Assembly (NCBI GenBank): GCA_002337125.1
Contig: DDFJ01000003.1
Span: forward strand, 290,732 to 354,731
DNA length: 64,000 nt
Direction of reading: 5' to 3'
From: Chitinophagaceae bacterium UBA1931
GTDB lineage: Bacteria; Bacteroidota; Bacteroidia; Chitinophagales; Chitinophagaceae
Part shown: positions 54,744 through 63,662 of the stretch, in pieces
Numbering within the stretch: position 1 is the stretch's first letter
How the letters are laid out: each line of letters opens with the position of its first letter
Notes under the pieces: generated by a model
What the model was told of the DNA's origin: nothing
Database searches by the model: none
Seen by the model: the letters and a program-made list of their open reading frames with translations, nothing else
Position numbers and translations under genes: made by a program

Positions 54744-55869
54744 TCAAATGAAGTTGAAGAACTTGATTTGATCTTACACCAGCTTTTATTTCACCGCTTG
54801 GAATAAATATATATCCACCGCTGATGAATGCAGTTGTTGTAGCTGGTACTGCAAAAGGTATTGTACCAAGAACAGTCCATTCATCTTTTTCTGTATTGTA
54901 CAGCAATACTTCTTTGCTGAAGCCGGGATGTGTTGATTGTACCTTTATCTTTTGCTGGTTCAGCTCTTCTTTTTTTACAGAATCTTTTTCTGCAGCGATT
55001 GCTGCAATCAGTTCTTCTGCTTTATGAAAGGTTTCACCTTTATCGCCGCCAAATAATAAAATTTCGTTTGACTGATAAGCTACACCTGTTCCTGCACTGA
55101 GTGCATAAGGAAGTGATTTCTTTTCTGTCCATTGGTTAGCTGAGAAATCATAGAAATAAACGGAAGCATACAAATCACTGATGCCGCTTTTTGTTTTCAT
55201 TCTTCCGCCAATAAAATAAAGCCCTTTTGATTGTGCAATCAATAAACCATGCGAAGTTGGTTTGGGCAACATAGTCAATTCTTTCCAACCAAGTAGTGTA
55301 TCGTTTAAATCAAGCGCATAAAATTTTGAAGATACTCCATTGCTTACTTCACCTCCGGCTAAATACACAACATGATCAGTTGCTGTTAATGCAGCATTGG
55401 TTACTGCAGCAGGTAAGGATGGTAATGCAATAAATTGCAGTGAATCATTTGCTGCAACAGTAATGAGCCATGCTTTTGCACTCAGGCCATTACTGTTTTC
55501 ACCACCTGCATAAACAATTCCTTTTGCTGTTGAGCAAACTGCCGGGTATGCAATTGGTTCGGGAAGTTTGTACTGTTGCTGAAGTAGCTGAAGGCTGCTG
55601 TCGTTTTGTTCATACACAAACAGCTCATCATAATATTTTTTCTTGCCACCAAGCCAGGGCATGCTGTCGGGGAAATTAGCACCTCCACCAATAATGATTT
55701 TATTATTGACAGTTCCTGTAACAGGACCGGCATAGCCCAATGAAATTTTTCCATTTACTCCAGGCAAAACAGCAGCCTCTTTCCACTTCGTGTGAAGCAA
55801 AGGATTGTTGTTGTTGCAGGATATGACAGCAACAGTTGACATAATAATGATGAATAAAAAAAACCGCAT
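54733..55869 (-). CDS. nanM: Kelch-type N-acetylneuraminate mutarotase (NanM-like), lipoprotein
   Basis: The 378-residue protein has signal peptide MRFFLFIIIMSTVAVISC and a likely lipidated Cys18, so it is probably on the periplasmic side. It has a six-bladed kelch propeller. GGANFPDSMPW is the family signature, followed by repeats with YAGGENSNG, YLAGGEVSNG, FIGGRMKTKSG and LFGGDKGE. NanM speeds alpha/beta interconversion of Neu5Ac released by the sialidase. It is 3 bp downstream of NanA and overlaps the MFS gene by 11 bp. Confidence 0.9.
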   Translation of the reverse strand: MRFFLFIIIMSTVAVISCNNNNPLLHTKWKEAAVLPGVNGKISLGYAGPVTGTVNNKIIIGGGANFPDSMPWLGGKKKYYDELFVYEQNDSSLQLLQQQYKLPEPIAYPAVCSTAKGIVYAGGENSNGLSAKAWLITVAANDSLQFIALPSLPAAVTNAALTATDHVVYLAGGEVSNGVSSKFYALDLNDTLLGWKELTMLPKPTSHGLLIAQSKGLYFIGGRMKTKSGISDLYASVYFYDFSANQWTEKKSLPYALSAGTGVAYQSNEILLFGGDKGETFHKAEELIAAIAAEKDSVKKEELNQQKIKVQSTHPGFSKEVLLYNTEKDEWTVLGTIPFAVPATTTAFISGGYIFIPSGEIKAGVRSNQVLQLHLNEQ

Positions 55870-55872
55870 GAA

Positions 55873-56814
55873 TTATTGCTTCAGCTTTTCCGGTATCCCG
55901 GAACAAAAGCTGCTGAAATTAATTTTTTCTGTATCGGCCCTGAATTGAACAAACTCTTCTTCACTCATATTGTTTACAGGCAACCTGAACCCGCCACAAT
56001 CCATTCCAATCAGTTTCATGTAAGCTTTACCTGTAGCAATACCACCATACTTACCCAGCAAACGAATCATGTCGATAGATGTTTGCTGTAAATCAGCTGC
56101 ACGTTTCAGTTCACCGTTATGAAAGGCATCAATCAGATCGTAATACAAAGGTGCTGCATAATTGAATGTACTTCCCACCGAAGCTTTTGTACCAAGTGCA
56201 AGTGCAGGCAACATGTTTTCATCTCTTCCCCACAACATATCATACTTACCATTTTTGTATGTAATGCAGGAAAGAAAATCCATAAAATCTTCGTGTGTGT
56301 ATTTCACACCTGCAAAGTTGGGTATTAATCCATCCACTGCCTGCAAGAGATCATACATTGCAAAATTCACTCCTGTTAATACCGGGATATGATAATAATA
56401 AAAAGGCATATCGGGTACAACCGAAGCAACTTCAGCACAAACCCTTGCCAGTGTTTCAACCGTTGCAGGTTTAAAATAAAAAGGTGCAGTAAATGAAACA
56501 GCATCAAGACCCACTTCTTTTGCATGCAATGCAAGTTCTTTGCAATCGGTAAGACTTGTTCCGCCAACCAATGGCATTACAATAAAATCAGGATCGTTCT
56601 TAGTACAGGCAGCCCATGCTTCAGCAACAGCTTTTTTCTCAGCAGTTGACATTGAAACGCCTTCGCCGGTTGAGCCGCAGATAAATGCACCCTTTACATT
56701 GTTTGCTTTCAGCATTTCATAGTAAGCAGGTATTAAAGAAAGATTCAGTGATCCGTCTTTGTGCATGGGTGTAAACGGGGCAGCAATTAAGCCCTGTAAA
56801 TGTTCAGCTTTCAT
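55873..56814 (-). CDS. nanA: N-acetylneuraminate lyase (DHDPS/NAL family)
   Basis: The 313-residue cytoplasmic aldolase has the substrate-carboxylate motif GSTGEG (47-52), Tyr141 in YHIPVLTGV and the Schiff-base lysine Lys171 in FAGVKYTHEDF. It cleaves Neu5Ac to ManNAc and pyruvate. The family contains dihydrodipicolinate synthase and other aldolases. The neighbouring NanM, NanT, NanH and AGE genes support NAL. It is the first gene downstream of the SusD2 hairpin. Confidence 0.92.
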   Translation of the reverse strand: MKAEHLQGLIAAPFTPMHKDGSLNLSLIPAYYEMLKANNVKGAFICGSTGEGVSMSTAEKKAVAEAWAACTKNDPDFIVMPLVGGTSLTDCKELALHAKEVGLDAVSFTAPFYFKPATVETLARVCAEVASVVPDMPFYYYHIPVLTGVNFAMYDLLQAVDGLIPNFAGVKYTHEDFMDFLSCITYKNGKYDMLWGRDENMLPALALGTKASVGSTFNYAAPLYYDLIDAFHNGELKRAADLQQTSIDMIRLLGKYGGIATGKAYMKLIGMDCGGFRLPVNNMSEEEFVQFRADTEKINFSSFCSGIPEKLKQ

Positions 56815-56868
56815 ATTCAGCCAAGTTAATATTAATTAAGAAAACAGTTATAACAAACGCTTTTAAAG

Positions 56869-56892
56869 CCGGGAGTGAAGAATCACCCCCGG
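56869..56892. terminator. Hairpin between SusD2 and nanA
   Basis: CCGGGAGTGA (56869-56878) pairs with TCACCCCCGG (56883-56892) with one mismatch and a 4-base loop. The T-run after it on the minus strand is poor (CTTTAAAAG), so it may stabilise the susCD RNA or attenuate rather than fully terminate. Confidence 0.55.
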
Positions 56893-56926
56893 AATACTAC
56901 TGCGTATGATTGATCATGAAAAACAA

Positions 56927-58453
56927 CTAATAACCCGGAGTTTGTGTTAACAACGGATCATTGTTGAGCATGCTGGTAGAAATAGGCAACAACATTTTTG
57001 CTGTTGTGCTTGGCGACAAATAAATAGGATTGATATTTGCATACACATAACTGTCGCCTGCTCTTCTTAAAGCCCACCAACGTTTTCCTTCACCAATAAA
57101 TTCTCTCAGGTATTCTTCAAGAATTGCATTCATGTTATCAGTGATTGTTCCGCTGGTAAATGCAGGAGCTGAACTTCCGTATGCTCTTGTTCTTATCTGC
57201 ATAATTTCTGCTGTTGGATCTTCACCCAGTTTTGCTTTTGCTTCAGCTAAAAGCAACAACACATCAGCATAACGGTAAACAGGGAAATCATTATTATACA
57301 CCTGGCTTGTTCCTGAAACAGAACCAATCCATTTTGTCAACAACACACCACGTACAGGGAAAGGTGAACTAACAGAATACATCACTTTCACTGAATAGTT
57401 TACACGCTGATCAGCAGGTCCGCTGGTTAATCTTGAAATCATTGCCAGGTTCATACCAACACGGTTTGCACCATTTACATAAGGATAAACAGTATTTACC
57501 TGTGGTGTGGCAGCCTGTGCCAATGAATAAGAAGATGACTGTACACCATTCACTGTGAAAATGGAAAATGTACCCATTTGCGATTGGCCCAGCTCATAGT
57601 TCAATGCAAAAATCACTTCAGGATTGTTGCTCTTCTTTGTTGGATCGAATGTGTTACCATAAGTTGTATTGAGGTTCATGGTTGCACCTTCCATACTTTT
57701 TACTTCCTGCAAAGCAGTTTTTGCTTTTGTGAAATCAGCAGCACCTCCACCAAGATGTGTGCCCGACCAGATGTAAACATCACCTTTTAAAGTAAGTGTT
57801 GCTACTCTGTTCCAGAACACCCTGTTGCCTGAAGGCATTGTATTGCTTGTACCAAACAACTGCAATGATTTATCAATATCATTTTTTACCTGCAGCATAA
57901 CAGAATCGGGAGTTGTTCTTGCTTTATATGTTTGAGCTGCATTGGTAATATTTGCGACAGGCTCAGTTGTAAGTGGAACGCCACCCCATGTTTTCAGCAT
58001 GGTGTAATAAACGTAAGCACGGAGTCCATACATTTCAGCCATCCATTTATCCTTGTTGGCTTGTGTTACGGGGCTTTGCGGAAGTACATTGAGCACATTA
58101 TTGATCTGGTAAATCAAATTATAAAAACTTGCCCAGCTTGAATAAGGCACATTCAATGCACTGATGTTATGTGTGTACAACTGCTGAGAAGTACCATCGG
58201 CTGATTCGGTAAAAATTCCGTCGGCCCAGATATCTGAACGCATTTCACCAAGGTTAAACAATGTTGTGTTGTATGCACGCAGACGTGAATACACACCTAC
58301 ATACAAAGCCTGTGTTGCGTTGGGATCAGTTAACGCTAATTGTGTACTGATCTGGTCTTGTGGTTTTACTTCCTCCAGCATTTTTTTACAGGATACAAGC
58401 GATCCGGCAAAAACAAAACTGATTAAGATGAGGAATAATTTATTGCGATTCAT
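56927..58453 (-). CDS. SusD-like outer-membrane lipoprotein (SusD2)
   Basis: The protein has about 508 residues from the ATG at 58453 (MNRNKLFLILISFVFAGSLVSC, lipidated Cys22). It has classical SusD/RagB features: DPNATQALYVGVYSRLRAYN, WASFYNLIYQINNVL, EMYGLRAYVYYTMLKTWGGVPL and the C-terminal YLREFIGEGKRWWALRRAG. It forms a transporter complex with SusC2, whose stop codon is 24 bp upstream. Because the genes downstream are nanA, nanM, nanT and nanH, this pair may be the NanU/NanO-like sialic acid or sialoglycan uptake system. Confidence 0.93.
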   Translation of the reverse strand: MNRNKLFLILISFVFAGSLVSCKKMLEEVKPQDQISTQLALTDPNATQALYVGVYSRLRAYNTTLFNLGEMRSDIWADGIFTESADGTSQQLYTHNISALNVPYSSWASFYNLIYQINNVLNVLPQSPVTQANKDKWMAEMYGLRAYVYYTMLKTWGGVPLTTEPVANITNAAQTYKARTTPDSVMLQVKNDIDKSLQLFGTSNTMPSGNRVFWNRVATLTLKGDVYIWSGTHLGGGAADFTKAKTALQEVKSMEGATMNLNTTYGNTFDPTKKSNNPEVIFALNYELGQSQMGTFSIFTVNGVQSSSYSLAQAATPQVNTVYPYVNGANRVGMNLAMISRLTSGPADQRVNYSVKVMYSVSSPFPVRGVLLTKWIGSVSGTSQVYNNDFPVYRYADVLLLLAEAKAKLGEDPTAEIMQIRTRAYGSSAPAFTSGTITDNMNAILEEYLREFIGEGKRWWALRRAGDSYVYANINPIYLSPSTTAKMLLPISTSMLNNDPLLTQTPGY

Positions 58454-58477
58454 TTTTATGAATTTTTTGATGAACAA

Positions 58478-61400
58478 TTAAAACGTTAACTGAGCGCCTA
58501 ATGTTAACCTTTTTGGTAACGGATAACGTCCATTATCAAATCCGCCAACTTCAGGGAACGTACCACTGTACTTGGTGAAATAAGCAATGTTTGATCCGGT
58601 AACAAATACACTGAATGATTTAATCTTATCTTTTAATACAGATCCGATAATGTTTCTGTCGAGATCATAACTGAGGGTTACTTCTCTCAGCATAATGTAG
58701 TTTCCTTTTTCCCACATATTGGCAGGAGGATTGTTACCTGATGCATCAGTTGCATAGTTACGACCCTGGTTTGCCCAGTAAAACGAAGGAAGTGAAGCAT
58801 TAGGATTTGAAGGAGTCCATGTATTCAGGATATCTTTTGTTCCGTTTTGAGAACCCTGCACCTGGCTTAATCCTCTCAGTTTATCATTGTTCAGAATTAC
58901 AAAACCATAAGCATAATCAAATGCTGTGTAAAGATGAATTCCTTTGAAACCAAAGTTGAAGAAGAAACTTCCTGAACCTTTCGGTGTTGTTCTTCCTACT
59001 AATACAAACTGTCTTGAGTCGATGGTATCATTCTTATTGGTCTGGAACCATTTTGCATCACCAAGTTGTTTGTATTTTTTATTTGTATAAGGAAGGTATG
59101 AATTGTACACATTTGCATCAGCATCAAGCATTGCCTGTGATGTATAAATACCAGCCCATTTAGGAGCCCATACCTCATCATAGCCAATACGCTGACCTTC
59201 GATTAAACCATTCACCTGAATTTTTTGTCCGGGATTTTTTGGATCCCACACTTCAAATGTTCCCTGCCTGTTGCCGGGTAATCCGTTGTAAGGAAGTTTG
59301 ATTGCATAGCTCTTCACTGAATAGAAAGTTGCACCTGCATCCAGGCTGAAACCTTTTGCAGTTGAAGGAACAAGAATCTTTGCATTTACGCTAAGTTCCC
59401 AACCTCTGTTTTGCAATTGCGAAAGATTGGTTTGATAACTTGTAAAACCTGTTTGTGCTGATATTGGAAGACTTGCCAGTTTATCAAACACATTCCTGAT
59501 AAAGTAATCGCCAATGAATGTAATCCTGTTGTTGAGGAAACCAAGATCCAGACCAAAGTTGGTGGAGTTGGTTCTTTCCCAACGAATATTTGGATTGATA
59601 TAAGACGGAGCATATACACCACCTAAGCCATTATACACACCTGCATTTGAATAAACCTGTGCAGCATCATAATAACCGAGGTTCTGTAAGTTACCATTTA
59701 CACCATAGCTGATGCGTGGTTTAATTGTGCTGATGTAATCAGCCAGTTTTGTTTTCCTGTAAAAGTTTTCGCTGTGAACATTCCAGCCTGCAGAAACACC
59801 GGGGAACAAACCATAGAAATTATTCGAATTCAAACGGCTTGAACCATCATAACGCATGATACCTGTTAAGAAGTACCTGTTTTTGTAAGAGTAGTTTACC
59901 CTGCCAATTGCAGATGCAATTCTTTCCCATGCGGTGAAGTTAGATGAAGCACCTGCCGGATTTGTAATTACACCGTTTACAACACTTGGTGCATTTGATG
60001 CAGTAAGCCATGGAATGATATCGGTTGGTGCACCTTGTGCAAAACCGGAAAATACATAACGTTGATATTCGAGATACTCACCACCAGCAAGAACAGTAAG
60101 ATTATGATCTTTCATCTGTTTGCTGAACTGCAGAAATGCATTGTATGTATACTGAATGTCTTTGTAGTTACTGAATGATGCAGTACGGTTGGTATTCATT
60201 GCACCACCATTACCTGCCTGGTAAGCTTTTGTAAAAAAGTTATTGTTACCATAACGGATAAAACCAGATGCATTGGTTATAAACTTCAGGTACGACATGA
60301 TGCTGTATTCAGCATTCACACTTCCTGAAAAACGTTGTTCGTTTGTACTGTTTACATACAGTTTACTCCAGTACAATGGATTTCCCAATGTAACATCGTT
60401 TGGACCAGGCAGCATTACACCTGAAGTATCGTTGGTATAACGTACTGTTGGTGCCACACCTAAGAAACGTTGCAGCAAACCACCTGTTGCACCTGTAACA
60501 CCTGCAACACCAGGTTCAGTGTAAGGAACAGATTGATTTACGTTATATGCTGATGTATTTAATCCAACTTTTAACCGCTGACCAACGTTAAGCGAACCAT
60601 TGAAGTTCATGTTCAATCTTTTCAGCCATGAGCCAATGATTGTACCATTATCTTTCAATGCATTCAGACTTAAAGAAAATGCACCCTGATCGTTTGCACC
60701 TGAAAAGTTCAGACTATGTTCTGTAGTTGGTGTACTTCTCATAATCATTGCTTCACGTTCAGCAGTAGAAATTTCTTTGTAAAGAATACTGTCCATTACT
60801 GACGGGAAGAATGGATTGGGATCAACCAGTAATTTCCATGCAGGATCAGTAAGATATTTCCTGTTGGTATTGTTTACTTTTTGTGTACTGTAAAGACCTT
60901 CAGCATTGCCGAATGTACCACCAAAAGCCCATCCCCAGTTACCTGTTAACTGACCTTTATCACTTGTATATTGAGTACCGTTTAAAGAAAGTGAATCAGC
61001 CAGGTAACGTGTACGGATACCTGATCTGTTCATACGTATATAATCAGCAGCACTGAGATATTCATCCGCAATACTCCTGATATGATTGTAGGTTTGCCTT
61101 ACAGTGTATTGAACCTGTGTTTTTCCTTTCTTGCCCTTTTTAGTAGTAACAAGAATAACACCGTTTGCAGCTCTTGCACCATAAATTGCAGTAGAAGCAG
61201 CATCTTTCAACACATCTATTGATTCCACATCGTTCATGTCGATACCATATAATGAAGGAACAACTACTCCGTCAAGTACAACGAGCGGATTACCTGAACC
61301 ATCAAATCCGGTACCGCCCCTGAACACAATATTTGGTGTGCTTCCGGGCTGACCTGTTTGCTGACGAACCAGCAAACCGGGAACAGTTCCCTGCAAAGCA

Positions 61401-61825
61401 GTACCAACGTTAGCACTTGGTGTGTACTTGGTAGCTAATTGATTCACTGTTGCTGAAGCACCGGTAAACTCTCTTCTTTTTTGAGTACCGTAACCAACAA
61501 CTACCACTTCATCCATTTTTGATACTGATGGAACCAGTAACACATTAATAACTGAAGCAGCTCCAACTTTAATTTCCTGGTTGGTAAATCCAACACTTGA
61601 AAAAGCAAGTACGTCACCAGTTGCAGCTTCAATAGTAAACTGCCCGGCATTGTTTGTTTGAGTTGCGGCAGTCTTTCCCTTTAATGTAACAGTAACTCCG
61701 GGTACAGGAGAATTGTCCTCTTTTGATTGAACCGTACCGGTAATTTTTTTTGATTGCGCCCATATCGGAGCAGTTAAGATAACGGAGGCTATTAATAACC
61801 CCAGCTTTAAGAAAATTGATCTCAT
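58478..61825 (-). CDS. SusC-like TonB-dependent transporter (SusC2)
   Basis: The 1115-residue protein has a signal peptide to about 23. A carboxypeptidase-D-like domain (ITGTVQSKEDNSPVPGVTV) leads to the TonB box region (KMDEVVVVGYGTQKRRE). The plug domain has VPGLLVRQQTGQPG and IDVLKDAASTAIYGARAANG, and the barrel ends PLPKRLTLGAQLTF. It carries no STN domain. It is the first gene of the sialic-acid module. The promoter region (61850-61930) contains a FadR-type palindrome and a LacI-type site. Confidence 0.95.
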   Translation of the reverse strand: MRSIFLKLGLLIASVILTAPIWAQSKKITGTVQSKEDNSPVPGVTVTLKGKTAATQTNNAGQFTIEAATGDVLAFSSVGFTNQEIKVGAASVINVLLVPSVSKMDEVVVVGYGTQKRREFTGASATVNQLATKYTPSANVGTALQGTVPGLLVRQQTGQPGSTPNIVFRGGTGFDGSGNPLVVLDGVVVPSLYGIDMNDVESIDVLKDAASTAIYGARAANGVILVTTKKGKKGKTQVQYTVRQTYNHIRSIADEYLSAADYIRMNRSGIRTRYLADSLSLNGTQYTSDKGQLTGNWGWAFGGTFGNAEGLYSTQKVNNTNRKYLTDPAWKLLVDPNPFFPSVMDSILYKEISTAEREAMIMRSTPTTEHSLNFSGANDQGAFSLSLNALKDNGTIIGSWLKRLNMNFNGSLNVGQRLKVGLNTSAYNVNQSVPYTEPGVAGVTGATGGLLQRFLGVAPTVRYTNDTSGVMLPGPNDVTLGNPLYWSKLYVNSTNEQRFSGSVNAEYSIMSYLKFITNASGFIRYGNNNFFTKAYQAGNGGAMNTNRTASFSNYKDIQYTYNAFLQFSKQMKDHNLTVLAGGEYLEYQRYVFSGFAQGAPTDIIPWLTASNAPSVVNGVITNPAGASSNFTAWERIASAIGRVNYSYKNRYFLTGIMRYDGSSRLNSNNFYGLFPGVSAGWNVHSENFYRKTKLADYISTIKPRISYGVNGNLQNLGYYDAAQVYSNAGVYNGLGGVYAPSYINPNIRWERTNSTNFGLDLGFLNNRITFIGDYFIRNVFDKLASLPISAQTGFTSYQTNLSQLQNRGWELSVNAKILVPSTAKGFSLDAGATFYSVKSYAIKLPYNGLPGNRQGTFEVWDPKNPGQKIQVNGLIEGQRIGYDEVWAPKWAGIYTSQAMLDADANVYNSYLPYTNKKYKQLGDAKWFQTNKNDTIDSRQFVLVGRTTPKGSGSFFFNFGFKGIHLYTAFDYAYGFVILNNDKLRGLSQVQGSQNGTKDILNTWTPSNPNASLPSFYWANQGRNYATDASGNNPPANMWEKGNYIMLREVTLSYDLDRNIIGSVLKDKIKSFSVFVTGSNIAYFTKYSGTFPEVGGFDNGRYPLPKRLTLGAQLTF

Positions 61826-61849
61826 ACAGCAAGATTGTTTTTTTGTGTA

Positions 61850-61864
61850 TTATGTATGACATAA
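61850..61864. promoter_or_regulatory. Perfect 15-bp palindrome, candidate FadR/GntR operator
   Basis: TTATGT-ATG-ACATAA is a perfect inverted repeat with a 3-bp centre. It immediately follows the SusC2 -7 box (61865-61872) on the minus strand, so it covers the expected transcription start. Occupancy there should repress the operon. Confidence 0.6.
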
Positions 61865-61895
61865 CAAAAATAGAATATTTTCCTTTCCTCCAAAA
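61865..61895 (-). promoter_or_regulatory. Promoter of the susC2-sialic acid operon
   Basis: On the minus strand the sequence is TTTTG (61891-61895), an 18-bp spacer and TATTTTTG (61865-61872). This matches the Bacteroidota TTTG-N19-TAnnTTTG promoter well. The start of transcription is expected near 61858, about 33 bp before the SusC2 start codon. Confidence 0.65.
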
Positions 61896-61910
61896 CTTTT
61901 TTTAATTTTT

Positions 61911-61930
61911 TTGCGAAAACGGTTGCGCAA
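61911..61930. promoter_or_regulatory. Candidate LacI-type operator (site D)
   Basis: TTGCGAAAACGGTTGCGCAA is an inverted repeat matching at 8 of 10 positions with a CG centre, a classical LacI-family shape. It lies between the divergent SusC2 and GntR promoters, just upstream of the SusC2 -33 box. It shares AAACGGTTG with the site at 45258. Confidence 0.6.
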
Positions 61931-61953
61931 GCCTGTATTACGCTTTTTTCGGT

Positions 61954-61961
61954 TATCTTTG
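61954..61961 (+). promoter_or_regulatory. -7 element for the GntR regulator gene
   Basis: TATCTTTG exactly matches TAnnTTTG, 35 bp upstream of the regulator ATG. No clear -33 box is present at standard spacing. Confidence 0.5.
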
Positions 61962-61995
61962 AAGATGTTCGTTAAAAAAATAAGTAATACATATT

Positions 61996-62703
61996 ATGTC
62001 AGCTGAACTTTTAAACGGTCACCTCAAAACCATTGAAAATCACAGCCTGGTTGACCGGGTTGAGGCCAACCTTGTCGAACTTTTGCAGCAGCAAAAGCTG
62101 AAAGTTGGCGACAGCATTCCAAAAGAAATTGAATTAGCGAACACACTTGGAGTAAGCCGCACCGTAATTCGTGAGGCACTTTTGAGGTTGAGGATGATGG
62201 GGTTGATTGAATCGAGGAAGAAAAAAGGAGCAGTAATTACCAGCCCTGATATTTTTGGTAACCTCAACAAAAGCATGAACCCCCATATTCTTGCTCCTGA
62301 AACATTGAAAGAAATTTTTGAAATAAGGCTGGTGCTTGAAATAGGTATGGCCGATTTTTTATTTCACCGTATTACAAAAGAGAACATTAGGGAACTGAGA
62401 GAAATTGTAAAAAGCGAACCATCGGCCACACAATATCACCTGTTCAACATCGAACATGAAATCCAGTTTCACGGAAAATTATACGAGATAACAGGAAACG
62501 AAACACTCAAAAAATTCCAGACTTTATTATTACCTGTATTTGATTATGTGCACAAAAGTGGTTTGCTGAAAAAGCAATCACTGATGAAAACATTCGTTTC
62601 CCATAAAGACCTTGTTGACATACTTGAAGATGGTACACCCGAGCAATTCAGGAATGGTATGCGCAACCATCTTGAAAATCATTTTGCACGATTGTTTGAA
62701 TAA
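61996..62703 (+). CDS. GntR/FadR-family transcriptional regulator
   Basis: The 235-residue protein has an N-terminal winged HTH (about 20-85, GDSIPKEIELANTLGVSR and TVIREALLRLRMMGLIES). The all-helical FCD effector domain (about 95-225) contains metal/ligand-type His in HEIQFHGKLYEITGN and SHKDLVDIL. It is divergent from the susC2-nan operon. E. coli NanR is a member of the same family and senses Neu5Ac, so a NanR-like role is plausible. Sequence alone does not give the effector. The perfect palindrome on the SusC2 promoter is the likely target. Confidence 0.9.
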   Translation: MSAELLNGHLKTIENHSLVDRVEANLVELLQQQKLKVGDSIPKEIELANTLGVSRTVIREALLRLRMMGLIESRKKKGAVITSPDIFGNLNKSMNPHILAPETLKEIFEIRLVLEIGMADFLFHRITKENIRELREIVKSEPSATQYHLFNIEHEIQFHGKLYEITGNETLKKFQTLLLPVFDYVHKSGLLKKQSLMKTFVSHKDLVDILEDGTPEQFRNGMRNHLENHFARLFE

Positions 62704-62714
62704 GCCTTTAAGAT

Positions 62715-63662
62715 TTAATATTTCTTCAGATAAAGTTGTGCGGTTCTTCCCCACTCTTTTATTACATCAGCTTTCCATTTACCGTTTGATGAAGCTGCCG
62801 GTTCCAATACAGAACAGGTTTCTTTTTTATCGGATACTGACCATGCAATCCAGCTGAGTCCTTTTGCATCCATCCAGTCAACAAATGCTTTCCATTCGTT
62901 GTAATCAATCGGCCCATCACCTGATGCTTCCATACCTGCACATTCAGAAATAAAAACGGGCAATCCATTTTTCATTGCTTCATCTGTACGGTCACGCAGC
63001 CATTGCTTATGTGTGCCTGCATAAAAATGCATAGTGTACATAAGATTTGAAAATCCTTTGATAGGATCTGCTGCAGGCAGATGAACATCCTGGTCCCACT
63101 TAGGCGAACCGACAAGAATAATATTATCAGGATCATTTGCACGAATGGCTTTTATCACCGTTTCGGAATAAGCTTTTACTTCAGCCCATGTTTCATAATC
63201 AGGCTCATTATACACTTCATAGATCACGTTGGGATATTTTCCATATTTTTTCGACATCATCGAGAAAAACTCTACAGCTTTCTGCTGATGAATATTATGA
63301 TCGTGCCAGTCGATGATTACATACACACCTTCTTTGATACAGGCATCAATTACATTTTTCATTAAACGAACCGATTCTTCCGGGCTTTTTAAATAGCCGC
63401 TGTCGTTCAGTTCAATACCCATAGATGCACGGATAACAGAACAGTTCCATTTTGTTACCAATTCATGCACGGCTCCTTTATTATAAAACCTTGGCCATAA
63501 ATTATGCCAGCCAAAACTCATTCCATGCAAAGCAACAGGTTGATTGTTTACATCAACCAACTTCACGCCTTCCACTTTCAATGCACCATGTTTGGTTACA
63601 GGTTGAGCATGCAAACAAATACTAACCGAAAGAAGAATACAAAGACTGATTAAACTTTTCAT
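62715..63662 (-). CDS. GH5 endo-glycanase (cellulase/mannanase type), secreted
   Basis: The 315-residue protein has signal peptide MKSLISLCILLSVSICLHAQ. GH5 motifs are IRASMGIEL, VIIDWHDHN, IYEVYNEPD (acid/base Glu153) and VFISECAGM (nucleophile Glu240). WVMDW-type and SWIAWSVSDKKETCS motifs follow. The pattern resembles GH5_2 beta-1,4-glucanases, but the operon partner is a GH26 mannanase, so glucomannan or mannan is possible. Its ATG overlaps the GH26 stop as ATGA, implying translational coupling. It converges with the GntR gene 11 bp away. Confidence 0.9.
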   Translation of the reverse strand: MKSLISLCILLSVSICLHAQPVTKHGALKVEGVKLVDVNNQPVALHGMSFGWHNLWPRFYNKGAVHELVTKWNCSVIRASMGIELNDSGYLKSPEESVRLMKNVIDACIKEGVYVIIDWHDHNIHQQKAVEFFSMMSKKYGKYPNVIYEVYNEPDYETWAEVKAYSETVIKAIRANDPDNIILVGSPKWDQDVHLPAADPIKGFSNLMYTMHFYAGTHKQWLRDRTDEAMKNGLPVFISECAGMEASGDGPIDYNEWKAFVDWMDAKGLSWIAWSVSDKKETCSVLEPAASSNGKWKADVIKEWGRTAQLYLKKY

